DNA of 63,014 nt, from NCBI GenBank assembly GCA_964396385.1, contig CAYNFH010000006.1:1-63014 (forward strand), in the 5' to 3' direction. How positions within the stretch are numbered: the stretch's first letter is position 1; each line of letters opens with the position of its first letter. The position numbers were made by a program, and so were the translations under genes. The notes under the pieces are model-generated. The model did no database searches. It had not been told where the DNA came from and worked only from the letters and a program-made list of their open reading frames with translations. This DNA is from CAYNFH01 sp964396385 (lineage in GTDB: Bacteria > Armatimonadota > Chthonomonadetes > Chthonomonadales > CAJBBX01). This document shows positions 24,643 to 32,371 of the stretch, in pieces.

Positions 24643-24802
24643 GGCGTTCAGGCGTTCAGGTGATTCCTGTCGATACTGGAGTACGGCGACAGTTCACAGA
24701 CTCCCTCCCCGCGCCGTCCACTGGATTCCGAAACGTGAAGCCTCTATAATGGCGTTGAGCGTATGATTGCCGATCACCTGAACGCCTGAACGCCTGAACG
24801 CC
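24643..24802. repeat. Inverted GGCGTTCA octamer arms flanking a promoter region
   Basis: Left arm (24643-24664) has two GGCGTTCA units followed by GGTGAT. The right arm (24773-24802) is ATCACC plus TGAACGCC units and includes a perfect 22-bp inverted match to the left arm (24773-24794). About 108 bp separates them, with a TATAAT at 24745-24750. The right arm ends one base before the ATG of the binding-protein gene, so no Shine-Dalgarno is present. Confidence 0.75.
24745..24750 (+). promoter_or_regulatory. Candidate -10 box for the sugar ABC operon
   Basis: A consensus TATAAT lies 54 bp upstream of the binding-protein start, within the loop between the two repeat arms. The -35 region is weak (TGGATT at 24722-24727, 17-bp spacing). 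If real, the transcript begins near 24757 and its 5' UTR contains the right repeat arm. Confidence 0.4.
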
Positions 24803-24803
24803 C

Positions 24804-26276
24804 ATGATTCGAACCGTCATCCTCGCCCTCCTCGCCCTGGCCGCTGCTTACCTCCTCTTCATCGTCCAGCCCTCCGATCCAGCCCGCAAAGACGGCCGGG
24901 TGGTGGTCACTTACTGGGAGAAGTGGTCCGGCGAAGACGCGGCGGCCATGCAGAGAGTCGTAGACGACTTCAACAACACCGTCGGCAGGCAGAAGGGGAT
25001 CTACGTCCAGTACCTCTCCATGAGCGACGTCAACGAGAAGACGCTCGTGGCGACCGCCGCCGGCGTGCCGCCGGACGTTGCCGGGCTCTGGAATACCCAG
25101 GTCGCCCAGTTCGCGGAGATAGGCGCGCTGGAGCCGCTGGACGCGCTGGCGAAGGCGCACGGCATCACGGCGGACACCTACAAGCGCGTCCTGTGGGATG
25201 GCTGCCGGTATAAGGGACACCTCTGGGCGCTGGTGAGCGCCTGCGGCTCCCAGGCGCTCTTCTATAACAAGCGGCTGTTCGCACAAAAGGCGGCGGAGCT
25301 GCGCGCAGCGGGGCTGGACCCGAGCCGTCCGCCCCGTACCCTGCAGGAGCTGGACCGTTACGCCGCCGTGCTGGACGAGGTGGAGACTCTGCCCGATGGG
25401 TTTAAGCGCATCCGGCGGTCCGGATTCCTGCCGAATGAGCCAGGATGGTACCTCGACTTCATCGGCTACTGGTATGGCGCGCCCATCTACGATGCCGCCA
25501 CGGACCGCATCCTGCTCACAGACCCGCGCATGGTCCAGGCTTTTGACTGGATCCGCAGCTACTCTCTAAAGCTGGGCAAGGACTCCCTCAGCGAGTTCCG
25601 CAGCGGCTTCGGGGCATGGAGCTCCACGCAGAACCCGTTCATCGCGGGCACGGTAGCTATGGAGATGCAGGGTCCCTGGATGGCCACCGTCTTCGAGAAG
25701 TTCCGGCCGGAGATGAACCACTGGCGTCAGTCGTCAGTCGTCAGTCCCCAGTCCTCAGGCCCGGCGATCGAAAATCCAATTTCGAAAATCGAAAATCTAT
25801 CCGCCCGTCAAGCCGAATGCGAGTGGGGTGCGGCGCCGTTTCCATCGCCGATACCAGGGCTGGACGACGTGACCTATGCCAACTTTGACGTGCTCATGAT
25901 TCCGAAGGGGGCTCGGCACAAGCGGGAGGCGTTCGAGTTCATCGCATTCGTCAATAGCCAGCAGGAGACGGAGAAGCTGAACGAGCTTGGCTGTCAGGAC
26001 TCGCCTCTGCGCCGGGTGAGCCCGGACTTCCTTGAGAACCACCCGAACCCGTACATCGCCGTGTTCGAGCGGCTACTGGGGTCCCCGCACGCCTATGGCG
26101 TGCCGGGCTGCCCGATATGGCCGGAGGTCGGATCCGAGCTGGACAACGCGGTGCAGCGTGTTTCGCTGCTGCAGGCTACCCCGGAACAGGCGCTGCGGGA
26201 CGCGCAGCAACGCGTAGACGAGAAGTACCGGGAGTTCAAGGAGCGGCAGCGCGCGCGCCGCGGCGGCCAACCGTGA
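24804..26276 (+). CDS. Extracellular solute-binding protein of a sugar ABC importer
   Basis: 490 residues, family 1 sugar-binding fold. An N-terminal helix (MIRTVILALLALAAAYLLFI) is a signal or anchor; no lipobox Cys is seen. Characteristic segments: VVVTYWEKWSG, DVAGLWNTQVAQFAEIGALEPLDALA, AFVNSQQETEKLNELG. About residues 308-333 form a low-complexity insertion (RQSSVVSPQSSGPAIENP... KIENLSARQ) encoded by two heptamer arrays and absent from the family plan. The start codon abuts the octamer array with no Shine-Dalgarno. The stop overlaps the next GTG start (GTGA at 26273-26276). Likely feeds oligosaccharides released by nearby glycosidases. Confidence 0.86.
   Translation: MIRTVILALLALAAAYLLFIVQPSDPARKDGRVVVTYWEKWSGEDAAAMQRVVDDFNNTVGRQKGIYVQYLSMSDVNEKTLVATAAGVPPDVAGLWNTQVAQFAEIGALEPLDALAKAHGITADTYKRVLWDGCRYKGHLWALVSACGSQALFYNKRLFAQKAAELRAAGLDPSRPPRTLQELDRYAAVLDEVETLPDGFKRIRRSGFLPNEPGWYLDFIGYWYGAPIYDAATDRILLTDPRMVQAFDWIRSYSLKLGKDSLSEFRSGFGAWSSTQNPFIAGTVAMEMQGPWMATVFEKFRPEMNHWRQSSVVSPQSSGPAIENPISKIENLSARQAECEWGAAPFPSPIPGLDDVTYANFDVLMIPKGARHKREAFEFIAFVNSQQETEKLNELGCQDSPLRRVSPDFLENHPNPYIAVFERLLGSPHAYGVPGCPIWPEVGSELDNAVQRVSLLQATPEQALRDAQQRVDEKYREFKERQRARRGGQP
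25726..25795. repeat. Two heptamer arrays inside the binding-protein gene
   Basis: GTCAGTC GTCAGTC GTCAGTC CCCAGTC (25726-25753), then TCGAAAA TCCAATT TCGAAAA TCGAAAA (25768-25795), each exactly 4 x 7 bp. The second is strongly AT-rich within a GC-rich gene. The reading frame stays open throughout. Confidence 0.8.
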
Positions 26277-27208
26277 CTCGCACGGAGGCCCGCCAGCTTG
26301 CCAGGGGACTGGGGTTCCTCTCGCCCTGGATAGTGGGATTCCTGCTGTTCACGCTCGTGCCTATCGCGCTGGCTTTCTACTATGGCCTGTGCGACTACTC
26401 CCTGCTCCAGTCGCCGGTCTACATCGGGCTGAACAACTACCGGGCTCTCATGGCCGACCCCGTATTCTGGCGCTCCTTGAAGGTGACACTCGAGTACGCC
26501 GCCATCGCGCTGCCCGCCGGGATGCTCGTGTCCCTCGGTCTGGCCATGCTGCTCAACCAGCGGGCGCCGGGCCAGTCCGTCTTCCGGACCATCATCTTCA
26601 TCCCTTCGCTGGTGCCTACCGTCGCTTCGGCCATGCTCTGGCTCTGGCTCTTCAATACGCGGCTGGGGCTCATCAACACCCTACTCGCTGCGGCGCCCGT
26701 TCAGGGGCTACTCCGCGTCCTGAACCTTGTTATGGGCGCACTCCACCTGCCGCGGCTCCAGACGCCCATCGGATGGCTCACAGATCCCGCCTGGGCGCTC
26801 CCATCGCTCGCGTTCATGAGCCTCTGGGGCGTAGGCTACACGGTGGTCATCTACCTGGCGGGGCTCCAGGACGTGCCGCGCAACCTGGTGGAGGCGGCGG
26901 AGATAGACGGCGCGGGGCCGTGGCAGCGGCTCCGGCACGTGACGCTGCCGATGCTCTCTCCCGTCATCTTCTTCAACCTGATCATGGCCATCATCGGCAC
27001 GCTGCAGGTCTTCGCCATCCCGTACATCATGACCGGCGGAGGTCCGGCACGCGCCACCTACTTCTACACCATGTATCTCTACGACAACGCCTTCCGCTAC
27101 CTCAAGATGGGCTACGCCTGCTCCATGGCCTGGATCCAGTTCCTGCTGGTGGTGGCGCTCTCCGCCCTCGCCTTCTGGTCCAGCAAGCGCTGGGTCCACT
27201 ACCGCTGA
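26273..27208 (+). CDS. Sugar ABC transporter permease, MalF/UgpA type
   Basis: 311 residues, six predicted helices. Start GTG 26273 overlaps the stop of the binding protein, indicating coupling; the longer frame to 26117 is inside the upstream gene. N-terminus MTRTEARQLARGLGFLSPWIVGF matches the family. The EAA loop that contacts the ATPase is EAAEIDGAGPWQRLRHVTLPMLSP. No ATPase gene is in the operon, so a shared MsmK/UgpC-type ATPase encoded elsewhere is expected. Confidence 0.9.
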   Translation: MTRTEARQLARGLGFLSPWIVGFLLFTLVPIALAFYYGLCDYSLLQSPVYIGLNNYRALMADPVFWRSLKVTLEYAAIALPAGMLVSLGLAMLLNQRAPGQSVFRTIIFIPSLVPTVASAMLWLWLFNTRLGLINTLLAAAPVQGLLRVLNLVMGALHLPRLQTPIGWLTDPAWALPSLAFMSLWGVGYTVVIYLAGLQDVPRNLVEAAEIDGAGPWQRLRHVTLPMLSPVIFFNLIMAIIGTLQVFAIPYIMTGGGPARATYFYTMYLYDNAFRYLKMGYACSMAWIQFLLVVALSALAFWSSKRWVHYR

Positions 27209-27307
27209 AGGGGTGAAACGGGCATCATGAGTTGCGCACCGCCAGTCAATGAGGATAGGAATCAGGCGGCGGAATCACGTGCTGTCGGCTCCAGAATCAC
27301 CCCTTCA
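27206..27307. repeat. Inverted pair GAAGGGGTGA / TCACCCCTTC
   Basis: GAAGGGGTGA (27206-27215) and TCACCCCTTC (27298-27307) are perfect 10-bp inverted copies flanking the 5' end of the second permease gene; the right copy lies within its first ~27 codons. The ACCCCTTC unit recurs at 53522. Confidence 0.5.
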
Positions 27308-28159
27308 CGCCGTCGGCATCCAGAACGCTGGATGGCGTTCGCGGGACTTCTGCTCATCTCCGTCGGGTTCATTCTGCCCTTCGTCTGGATGCTGTCCACC
27401 AGCCTCAAGACGCTGGACAAGACCATGGAGCTGCCGCCGCGCCTTATCCCCCACCCGGTATTGGTTCGGAACTACGCCACCGTATTGGGCCGGCGGGAGC
27501 TGGACTTTCCGCTGCTCACCCACAATACCCTGATGGTGGCGCTCCTCTCCGTCGCGGGGATCACGCTGTCCAGCGCCATCGCCGCCTATGGGTTTGCCAA
27601 GATCCGGTTCAAGGGCCGCGGAGCGCTGTTCGCCGTGATGCTGGGCACCATGATGGTCCCGTTCCCCGTGCTCATGGTCCCACTCTTCACTATCTTCCGC
27701 TGGATGGGCGACCACACGACGTTCCAGATGCTTGGTACGCTGCGCCCGCTCTGGGTTCCGGCGTGGTTCGGTTCGGCTTTCTCCATCTTCCTGCTGCGCC
27801 AGTTCTTCCTCACCATCCCGGACGAACTGAGCGAGGCCGCCCGCATCGACGGCTGCTCCGAGTGGCGCACCTTCTGGCAGGTGATCCTGCCGCTGTCCCG
27901 CCCCGCCCTGGCGGTAGTGGCCCTCTTCACCTTCATGGGCGCATGGAACGACTTCCTGGGGCCGCTGGTTTACATCCAGGACCGGCAGCAGTACACACTG
28001 GCGCTAGGACTGCAGGCGTTTCAGTCCCAGCATGGCGGCACGGAGTGGAACCTGCTCATGGCGGCCTCCGTGCTGATCATTCTGCCGGTCATCGTCCTGT
28101 TTTTCCTCGCCCAGCGCACCTTCATAGAGGGCATCGCCACCACCGGCATGAAGGGATAG
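27227..28159 (+). CDS. Sugar ABC transporter permease, MalG/UgpE type
   Basis: 310 residues with six helices; EAA loop EAARIDGCSEWRTFWQVILPLSRP. The first ~35 residues (MSCAPPVNEDRNQAAESRAVGS...) are a non-conserved, repeat-influenced extension before the first helix (MAFAGLLLISVGFILPFVWML). A start nearer the helix is possible, for example ATG 27332. It forms the import channel with the upstream permease; 18-bp gap. Confidence 0.88.
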   Translation: MSCAPPVNEDRNQAAESRAVGSRITPSRRRHPERWMAFAGLLLISVGFILPFVWMLSTSLKTLDKTMELPPRLIPHPVLVRNYATVLGRRELDFPLLTHNTLMVALLSVAGITLSSAIAAYGFAKIRFKGRGALFAVMLGTMMVPFPVLMVPLFTIFRWMGDHTTFQMLGTLRPLWVPAWFGSAFSIFLLRQFFLTIPDELSEAARIDGCSEWRTFWQVILPLSRPALAVVALFTFMGAWNDFLGPLVYIQDRQQYTLALGLQAFQSQHGGTEWNLLMAASVLIILPVIVLFFLAQRTFIEGIATTGMKG

Positions 28160-28207
28160 CTCCCGCTCCCCGCCCGAGGGGCCGGTGAAGATTTTTTAAC
28201 AAACCGC

Positions 28208-28236
28208 TTGACATGGAGGGCGGCAGCCGCTATCAT
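28208..28236 (+). promoter_or_regulatory. Sigma-70-type promoter for the LacI gene
   Basis: TTGACA (28208-28213), 17-bp spacer, TATCAT (28231-28236). The -35 is perfect and the -10 matches 5 of 6, with ideal spacing. It lies about 93 bp upstream of the LacI start. An AT-rich run ATTTTTTAAC just before it (about 28190) may end the ABC transcript. Confidence 0.65.
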
Positions 28237-28253
28237 GGCCCCATTCATATATC

Positions 28254-28312
28254 GGTAAATGAGTGTACGCCCGCGTTCGGCAGGTACACCCATTTACCCG
28301 TTTACCCTTTTA
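28254..28312. repeat. Inverted element with TTTACCC octamers in the LacI leader
   Basis: GGTAAATGAGTGTAC (28254-28268) pairs with GTACACCCATTTACC (28284-28298), one mismatch in 15, around a 15-nt loop. The right arm continues as CATTTACC CGTTTACC CTTTTAC (28291-28312). Architecture and unit are the same as the element at 54615-54675, including the 15-nt loop. It would form a hairpin in the LacI 5' UTR. Confidence 0.75.
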
Positions 28313-28328
28313 CTCCTCGGAGACTCTC

Positions 28329-29336
28329 GTGGCGAAGCGGAGTACGGTTACGATGCAGGACATCGCGGACCAGGTGGGCGTGAGCCGCATGGCAGTGTCT
28401 GTGGCGCTGCACGGCACCACCTCCAACGTTGGCGTGTCGGAGTCCACTCGGACCCGCATCGTGGAGGCGGCCAGGCAGCTTCAATACCGCCCGAACGCCA
28501 TCGCGCGGGCGCTGCGGCGCCGGAAGACGGACATCATCGGCGTCTACTCCGGCTACAGCCCGCTCTTTGCCCGCACGGACTTCCTCTCCCAGATCATTGC
28601 CGGCGCGGAGGAAGGGTGCGCCGCCCATGGCAAGAACTTGCTCCTCCACACCAGCTTTGGTGGCCAGTCCACGGACGAGATCTACGCGGAGCTGGTGGAC
28701 GGCCGGATCGATGGGCTGGTGGTCTTCTCCCCACCGGAAGACCCGTTGGCCGAGCAGCTTGCCAAGTCCCACCTGCCCGTGGTGGCGGTCGCCGATGCCA
28801 TTCCCGGAGTGCCATCTGTGGTCGTGGACGATGAAAAGGGGGCGCGGCTGACCTTCGACTACCTGGCGAGTCGGGGCCACCGCCGGGTGACGTACCGTAG
28901 TCTCAAAGAGCGGCTGGTCTCCGCAGAGCGCAGGCGGGTGGTGTTCCTGGAGACGGCGCGCAGGACCGGACTGGACGTGGAGGAGTGGTGCGCGCCCAAG
29001 CTCCTGCACGGGGAGGACTCATATCTCCGCAACCTGGCGCAACGGCCGAGCGCGGAGCGGCCGACCGCCATCGTCTGCTGGAACGATGAGTCTGCGTACG
29101 ACCTGCTCGCCCACTGCCGGCGGCAGGGAATCCGCGTGCCGGATCAGCTCGCCGTAGTCGGCTTTGACGGAGACCAGAACCCCATCGATTTCCACTGGCG
29201 CCTGACCACCATCCGGGCCCCCTGGATGATGGTGGCGCGGACGGCTGTAACGCTCGTTGCAAAGCAGCTTGCCGACGAGGAGGTCCCGGCCGAGTCCATC
29301 CTGCCGGTAGAGCTTGTAGTGGGCGATTCCGCGTGA
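28329..29336 (+). CDS. LacI/PurR-family transcriptional regulator
   Basis: 335 residues. Start GTG 28329 (M/V-AKRSTVTMQDIADQVGVSR) has GGAG about 8 nt upstream; the longer frame from 28263 is translated repeat. The DNA-binding helix-turn-helix and hinge are VTMQDIADQVGVSRMAVSVALHG and ARALRRRKTDIIGVY. A periplasmic-binding-protein-like effector domain follows (about 62-335, with IVCWNDESAYDLL and VVGFDGDQNP). Probably controls the adjacent sugar importer and perhaps neighbouring glycosidases in response to a sugar. Confidence 0.92.
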   Translation: MAKRSTVTMQDIADQVGVSRMAVSVALHGTTSNVGVSESTRTRIVEAARQLQYRPNAIARALRRRKTDIIGVYSGYSPLFARTDFLSQIIAGAEEGCAAHGKNLLLHTSFGGQSTDEIYAELVDGRIDGLVVFSPPEDPLAEQLAKSHLPVVAVADAIPGVPSVVVDDEKGARLTFDYLASRGHRRVTYRSLKERLVSAERRRVVFLETARRTGLDVEEWCAPKLLHGEDSYLRNLAQRPSAERPTAIVCWNDESAYDLLAHCRRQGIRVPDQLAVVGFDGDQNPIDFHWRLTTIRAPWMMVARTAVTLVAKQLADEEVPAESILPVELVVGDSA

Positions 29337-29356
29337 ACGTTGGAACACCTGACACT

Positions 29357-29378
29357 CCCTCCCCAGAATTGGGGAGGG
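29357..29378. repeat. CCCTCCCC-AGAATT-GGGGAGGG palindrome
   Basis: A perfect 8-bp stem with a 6-nt loop, 20 bp after the LacI stop. A matching copy, CCCCCAATTCTGGGGG with the loop in the complementary orientation, lies at 62986-63001. It may act as a terminator or be a REP-type repeat. Confidence 0.55.
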
Positions 29379-29461
29379 TTCCCAGGACCGCCATCGGTTC
29401 GAGGGCCTAGGAAGGGAGCAACCGGGCAGCCGGCGCCCGGCTACACAGAAAGGAGGGAAGC

Positions 29462-29704
29462 ATGAAACAGTCGGTTAGCACGCCGGTAGCTATCGGCATT
29501 GTTGTGCTGGTTGTCTTGGTCGCAGCATTCTTCGGCTGGCGCTACATGAACGGCGCCAACCGCGACAAGAACGGTCTGGACCTGAATCAACCTTCCCATC
29601 AACCCGCAAATATGGGGCAGATCATGCAGGAGAGGATGAACTCCGCCAAACAGGGTCGCGCGGGTGGTCCTTCGGCGCCGGCTGCTCCGGGGGCGGGCAG
29701 GTAG
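29462..29704 (+). CDS. Small membrane-anchored hypothetical protein
   Basis: 80 residues: short N-terminus, one helix (PVAIGIVVLVVLVAAFFGWRYM, about 8-29), then a polar tail rich in Gln, Asn, Gly and Pro. ATG 29462 has a strong AAGGAGG upstream, preceded by a small leader hairpin AGCCGG-CGC-CCGGCT (29428-29442). It sits 32 bp before the pseudopilin gene, so the two may be co-transcribed. No known domain. Confidence 0.65.
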   Translation: MKQSVSTPVAIGIVVLVVLVAAFFGWRYMNGANRDKNGLDLNQPSHQPANMGQIMQERMNSAKQGRAGGPSAPAAPGAGR

Positions 29705-29736
29705 TCATTTTCAGAAGGGAGACCGAGGAGGAACTC

Positions 29737-30576
29737 ATGCTGAACCATCTTAAGTCCGCAATGCACGTCCGGAGGAGACGCGCTGCATTCACCCTCATCG
29801 AGCTGCTCGTCGTGATAGCAATTATCGCGATCCTCGCAGCTATCCTCTTCCCCGTGTTCGCCCAGGCGCGTGAGAAGGCGCGGGCCATTTCGTGTGTCTC
29901 CAACATGAAGCAGCTCATGCTGGGCGAGCTCATGTACTCGCAGGACTACGACGAGATCTTCACCGGCACGTTCAGGCAGCTCCCGGACGGCCGGCGCGTG
30001 CATTGGGGGGAGATGCTGTACCCCTATGTGAAGAGCTACGGCGTGTACCGCTGCCCGGACCAGGCCACCGGAATGAACAACGACCAGATCGACACCCGCG
30101 ACTGGGACCTCAATCCGGATATTGTGCGCAAGAACTGTGGCTCGACCGGCCAGCAACCGTGCGGTGTGAACTACTCCATGAACTCCATCATGTCCGACGA
30201 GTACACCTGGACGGTTCACGACATCGGTGTCCCTGCGGGAGCCGAGAACACGAACGACTGGGACGGGACAGGCGCGCCGCAGGCCGCTATCACCAATCCG
30301 GCCTCGACCATCCTGTTGAGCGATGGCCGGAACCAGGACAACCTCTGGGACATGGGCTCAACGGACGTTCCGGCCGGCGTCTACTACGGCGTCCAGTGGC
30401 AGCCGGCGCCATCATCGGATGACTGGTGGCGCGGCTCGGACCCGAACCGGCATAACTTCGACCACCGGCACAGCGATGGCTGCAATGCCGGGTTCGATGA
30501 CGGTCACGTGAAGTACCTGAAGAACAGTCTGTGGAACGGCAAGACCTACTACTGGTACCTCGTGAAGCCGGAGTAG
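29737..30576 (+). CDS. Prepilin-type N-terminal domain protein, DUF1559-like pseudopilin
   Basis: 279 residues. After a short basic leader (MLNHLKSAMHVRRRRAAF) comes the type IV prepilin cleavage site and helix FTLIELLVVIAIIAILAAIL, followed by FPVFAQAREKARAISCVSNMKQL. The C-terminal part contains the H-x9-DG-type segment (HNFDHRHSDGCNAGFDDGHV). These proteins occur in large families in Armatimonadota and Planctomycetes and are exported and processed by a type II secretion or type IV pilus-like machinery; their role is unknown. Start ATG 29737 has GAGGAGGAA upstream. Confidence 0.88.
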   Translation: MLNHLKSAMHVRRRRAAFTLIELLVVIAIIAILAAILFPVFAQAREKARAISCVSNMKQLMLGELMYSQDYDEIFTGTFRQLPDGRRVHWGEMLYPYVKSYGVYRCPDQATGMNNDQIDTRDWDLNPDIVRKNCGSTGQQPCGVNYSMNSIMSDEYTWTVHDIGVPAGAENTNDWDGTGAPQAAITNPASTILLSDGRNQDNLWDMGSTDVPAGVYYGVQWQPAPSSDDWWRGSDPNRHNFDHRHSDGCNAGFDDGHVKYLKNSLWNGKTYYWYLVKPE

Positions 30577-30612
30577 CCATTCTCTGCGTCGTCGCTCCGT
30601 CCGTGTAAACTA

Positions 30613-30643
30613 ATGTTGGGCGGGAGCTTCTCCCGCCCAACAT
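30613..30643. terminator. Perfect 14-bp hairpin after the pseudopilin gene
   Basis: ATGTTGGGCGGGAG and CTCCCGCCCAACAT pair perfectly with a 3-nt loop, 37 bp after the stop. There is no T-run, but stability and position favour a terminator or mRNA 3'-end stabiliser. Confidence 0.6.
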
Positions 30644-30664
30644 AGCTACTTTCGCAACACTGCC

Positions 30665-32371
30665 ATGGCCTCCACTCTGCTGCCCAACCCAGCCGCGCCC
30701 TCCCTTGACACCACTGTGTCACAGCGGCCCACGTTCGTCCGCGCGGACCGGCACCGCAAGCTGGCCCTGCTCGCCGCACTGGCTCTGTGCATCGCGGCCT
30801 ACCTCTGGATCACGCTGAGATCCGCCTGGCGCGAAGCCGCGCTGCGCGAGGCGTACCTGCCCGAGCTCGAGGCGATGGCAAGCCGCTCCCCGGAAGACGG
30901 AAGGATTCTGGCGCTCCTGGGCATGCGCCTGATGGAGGCGCACGAGCACCCGAAGGCGGCGCCAATTCTGGAGCACGCTCTGATGGTCGGAGAGCAAAAG
31001 GAGCCGGTCTGGCTCGCCGCGGCCGGCTCCGCGGCAGCCTCCGGAGACCGCGTCCAGTGCCTCGGCCTGCTGCGCTTCGGTGTGAAGACACAGCCGGACG
31101 CGCCGCAGATCCGCGCGGCGCTGGCGAGGGTTGAGAAGCTTGGGGCCGCGCCCTCCAGCGCCGACATGGCTCAGGCGGTCTGCCCTCAGGGGCCGGAGCC
31201 TCTGGTCGCGGCGTATGCGCGGGGCAGCTTTCTCAGTGGACTCTGGGAGTGGTGGGGAGCTCACCATCCCGGCGTCAGCGGGTTCGCCACCCGCCAGCGA
31301 TACGCGATGCTGCGGCCGAACGACGGAGAGGCGCAGCGGCTGTGGGGCGAGGCGCTCATGCGGAACCGCCGCGAGGTAGAGGCGGGTCCGGTCTTGCGCC
31401 ACGCGGTGGAGCTGGTGCCGCGCTCGCCCGAAGCGCACCTCTCCCTGGCAGATTTCGAGGCTCGGGCGGGCCTGATGGCGTCGGCTGCCTTCCAGTATAT
31501 CGAGTGTCTGAAGCTGCGCAGGGATTGGCTGCCGGCCCTGATGGGCCTCTGCCGTCTCTCCATCAAGGACGACTTCCGCTACGGGACGGTTTGCTTCCGG
31601 CGCGTTACAGAGGTGGCGCCCCGTTCCGCGGACGCCTGGATTATCCGCGGCCTAGGTTACTACCAGCAGGGCGAGCACAAGAACAAGGAGGCCATTGAGG
31701 CGTTCCAGAGGGCCGCCAGCCTGGACCCCATGCGCACAGAGTACTACGCCCAGTGGGCCTACCTGCTGACCCAGGCCAGCCGATATGACGAGGCGGAAGC
31801 GCTGCTGCGCCGGAGGCTCAAGAACGCCCCGGGCGATGTAGAGGCCCACTTCCAGCTCGGCAGCGTGCTTATGGACTCCAACCCCACGCCGGAGCGGGAA
31901 GCGGAGGCGGAGAAGGAGGCGCGGGAGGGCATCCGGTTGGCACCCCGCTCCAGCGCTCCCAGGGTACTACTGGCAAAGCTGCTGCTTCGGCACGGCCAAG
32001 CCGACCAGGCGGTAGCACAGCTCAACGCGGCCCTCCAGGACAATCCCCAGGAGCTCAAGGCGCTGAACCTGCTGGCGCGCGCCTACGAGCGCGATGGGAA
32101 GGCGGCGCTTGCCCAGCAGGTGTCCCACCGGGCTACTGCCGTATTCGATGCGCAGCAGCAGATCATGGTCCTGGAGAGCCGCCGAGGCAAGGCCTACCTC
32201 GACCCGAACGTCCATGCAGCGCTGGCGGAGGCTTACGCGCGTACCGGCCAGGGGGACAAGGCCCTCACCGAGCAGCAGACCGCGAAGGCGCTGCGGGAGA
32301 ATCCAAAGCTGGTTGCCCAGAGCATGGACCGATTCAAGAGCGACCTGCAGTCGATCCACCTGGACCAGTGA
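30665..32371 (+). CDS. Membrane-anchored TPR-repeat protein
   Basis: 568 residues. One N-terminal helix (LALLAALALCIAAYLWITL, about 33-51), then roughly 10-12 tetratricopeptide-like repeats through the chain (for example RSADAWIIRGLGYYQQGEHK, DRYDEAEALL-type helices, PQELKALNLLARAYERDG). It probably faces the periplasm as a scaffold. Its stop overlaps the GTG start of the next gene (GTGA at 32368-32371), so the two are translationally coupled. Confidence 0.82.
   Translation: MASTLLPNPAAPSLDTTVSQRPTFVRADRHRKLALLAALALCIAAYLWITLRSAWREAALREAYLPELEAMASRSPEDGRILALLGMRLMEAHEHPKAAPILEHALMVGEQKEPVWLAAAGSAAASGDRVQCLGLLRFGVKTQPDAPQIRAALARVEKLGAAPSSADMAQAVCPQGPEPLVAAYARGSFLSGLWEWWGAHHPGVSGFATRQRYAMLRPNDGEAQRLWGEALMRNRREVEAGPVLRHAVELVPRSPEAHLSLADFEARAGLMASAAFQYIECLKLRRDWLPALMGLCRLSIKDDFRYGTVCFRRVTEVAPRSADAWIIRGLGYYQQGEHKNKEAIEAFQRAASLDPMRTEYYAQWAYLLTQASRYDEAEALLRRRLKNAPGDVEAHFQLGSVLMDSNPTPEREAEAEKEAREGIRLAPRSSAPRVLLAKLLLRHGQADQAVAQLNAALQDNPQELKALNLLARAYERDGKAALAQQVSHRATAVFDAQQQIMVLESRRGKAYLDPNVHAALAEAYARTGQGDKALTEQQTAKALRENPKLVAQSMDRFKSDLQSIHLDQ

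Noticed and set aside
24643..24802. Insertion-sequence terminal inverted repeats
   Set aside because: The 22-bp arms are tandem octamers and enclose only 108 bp with no transposase; better seen as the dispersed repeat element.
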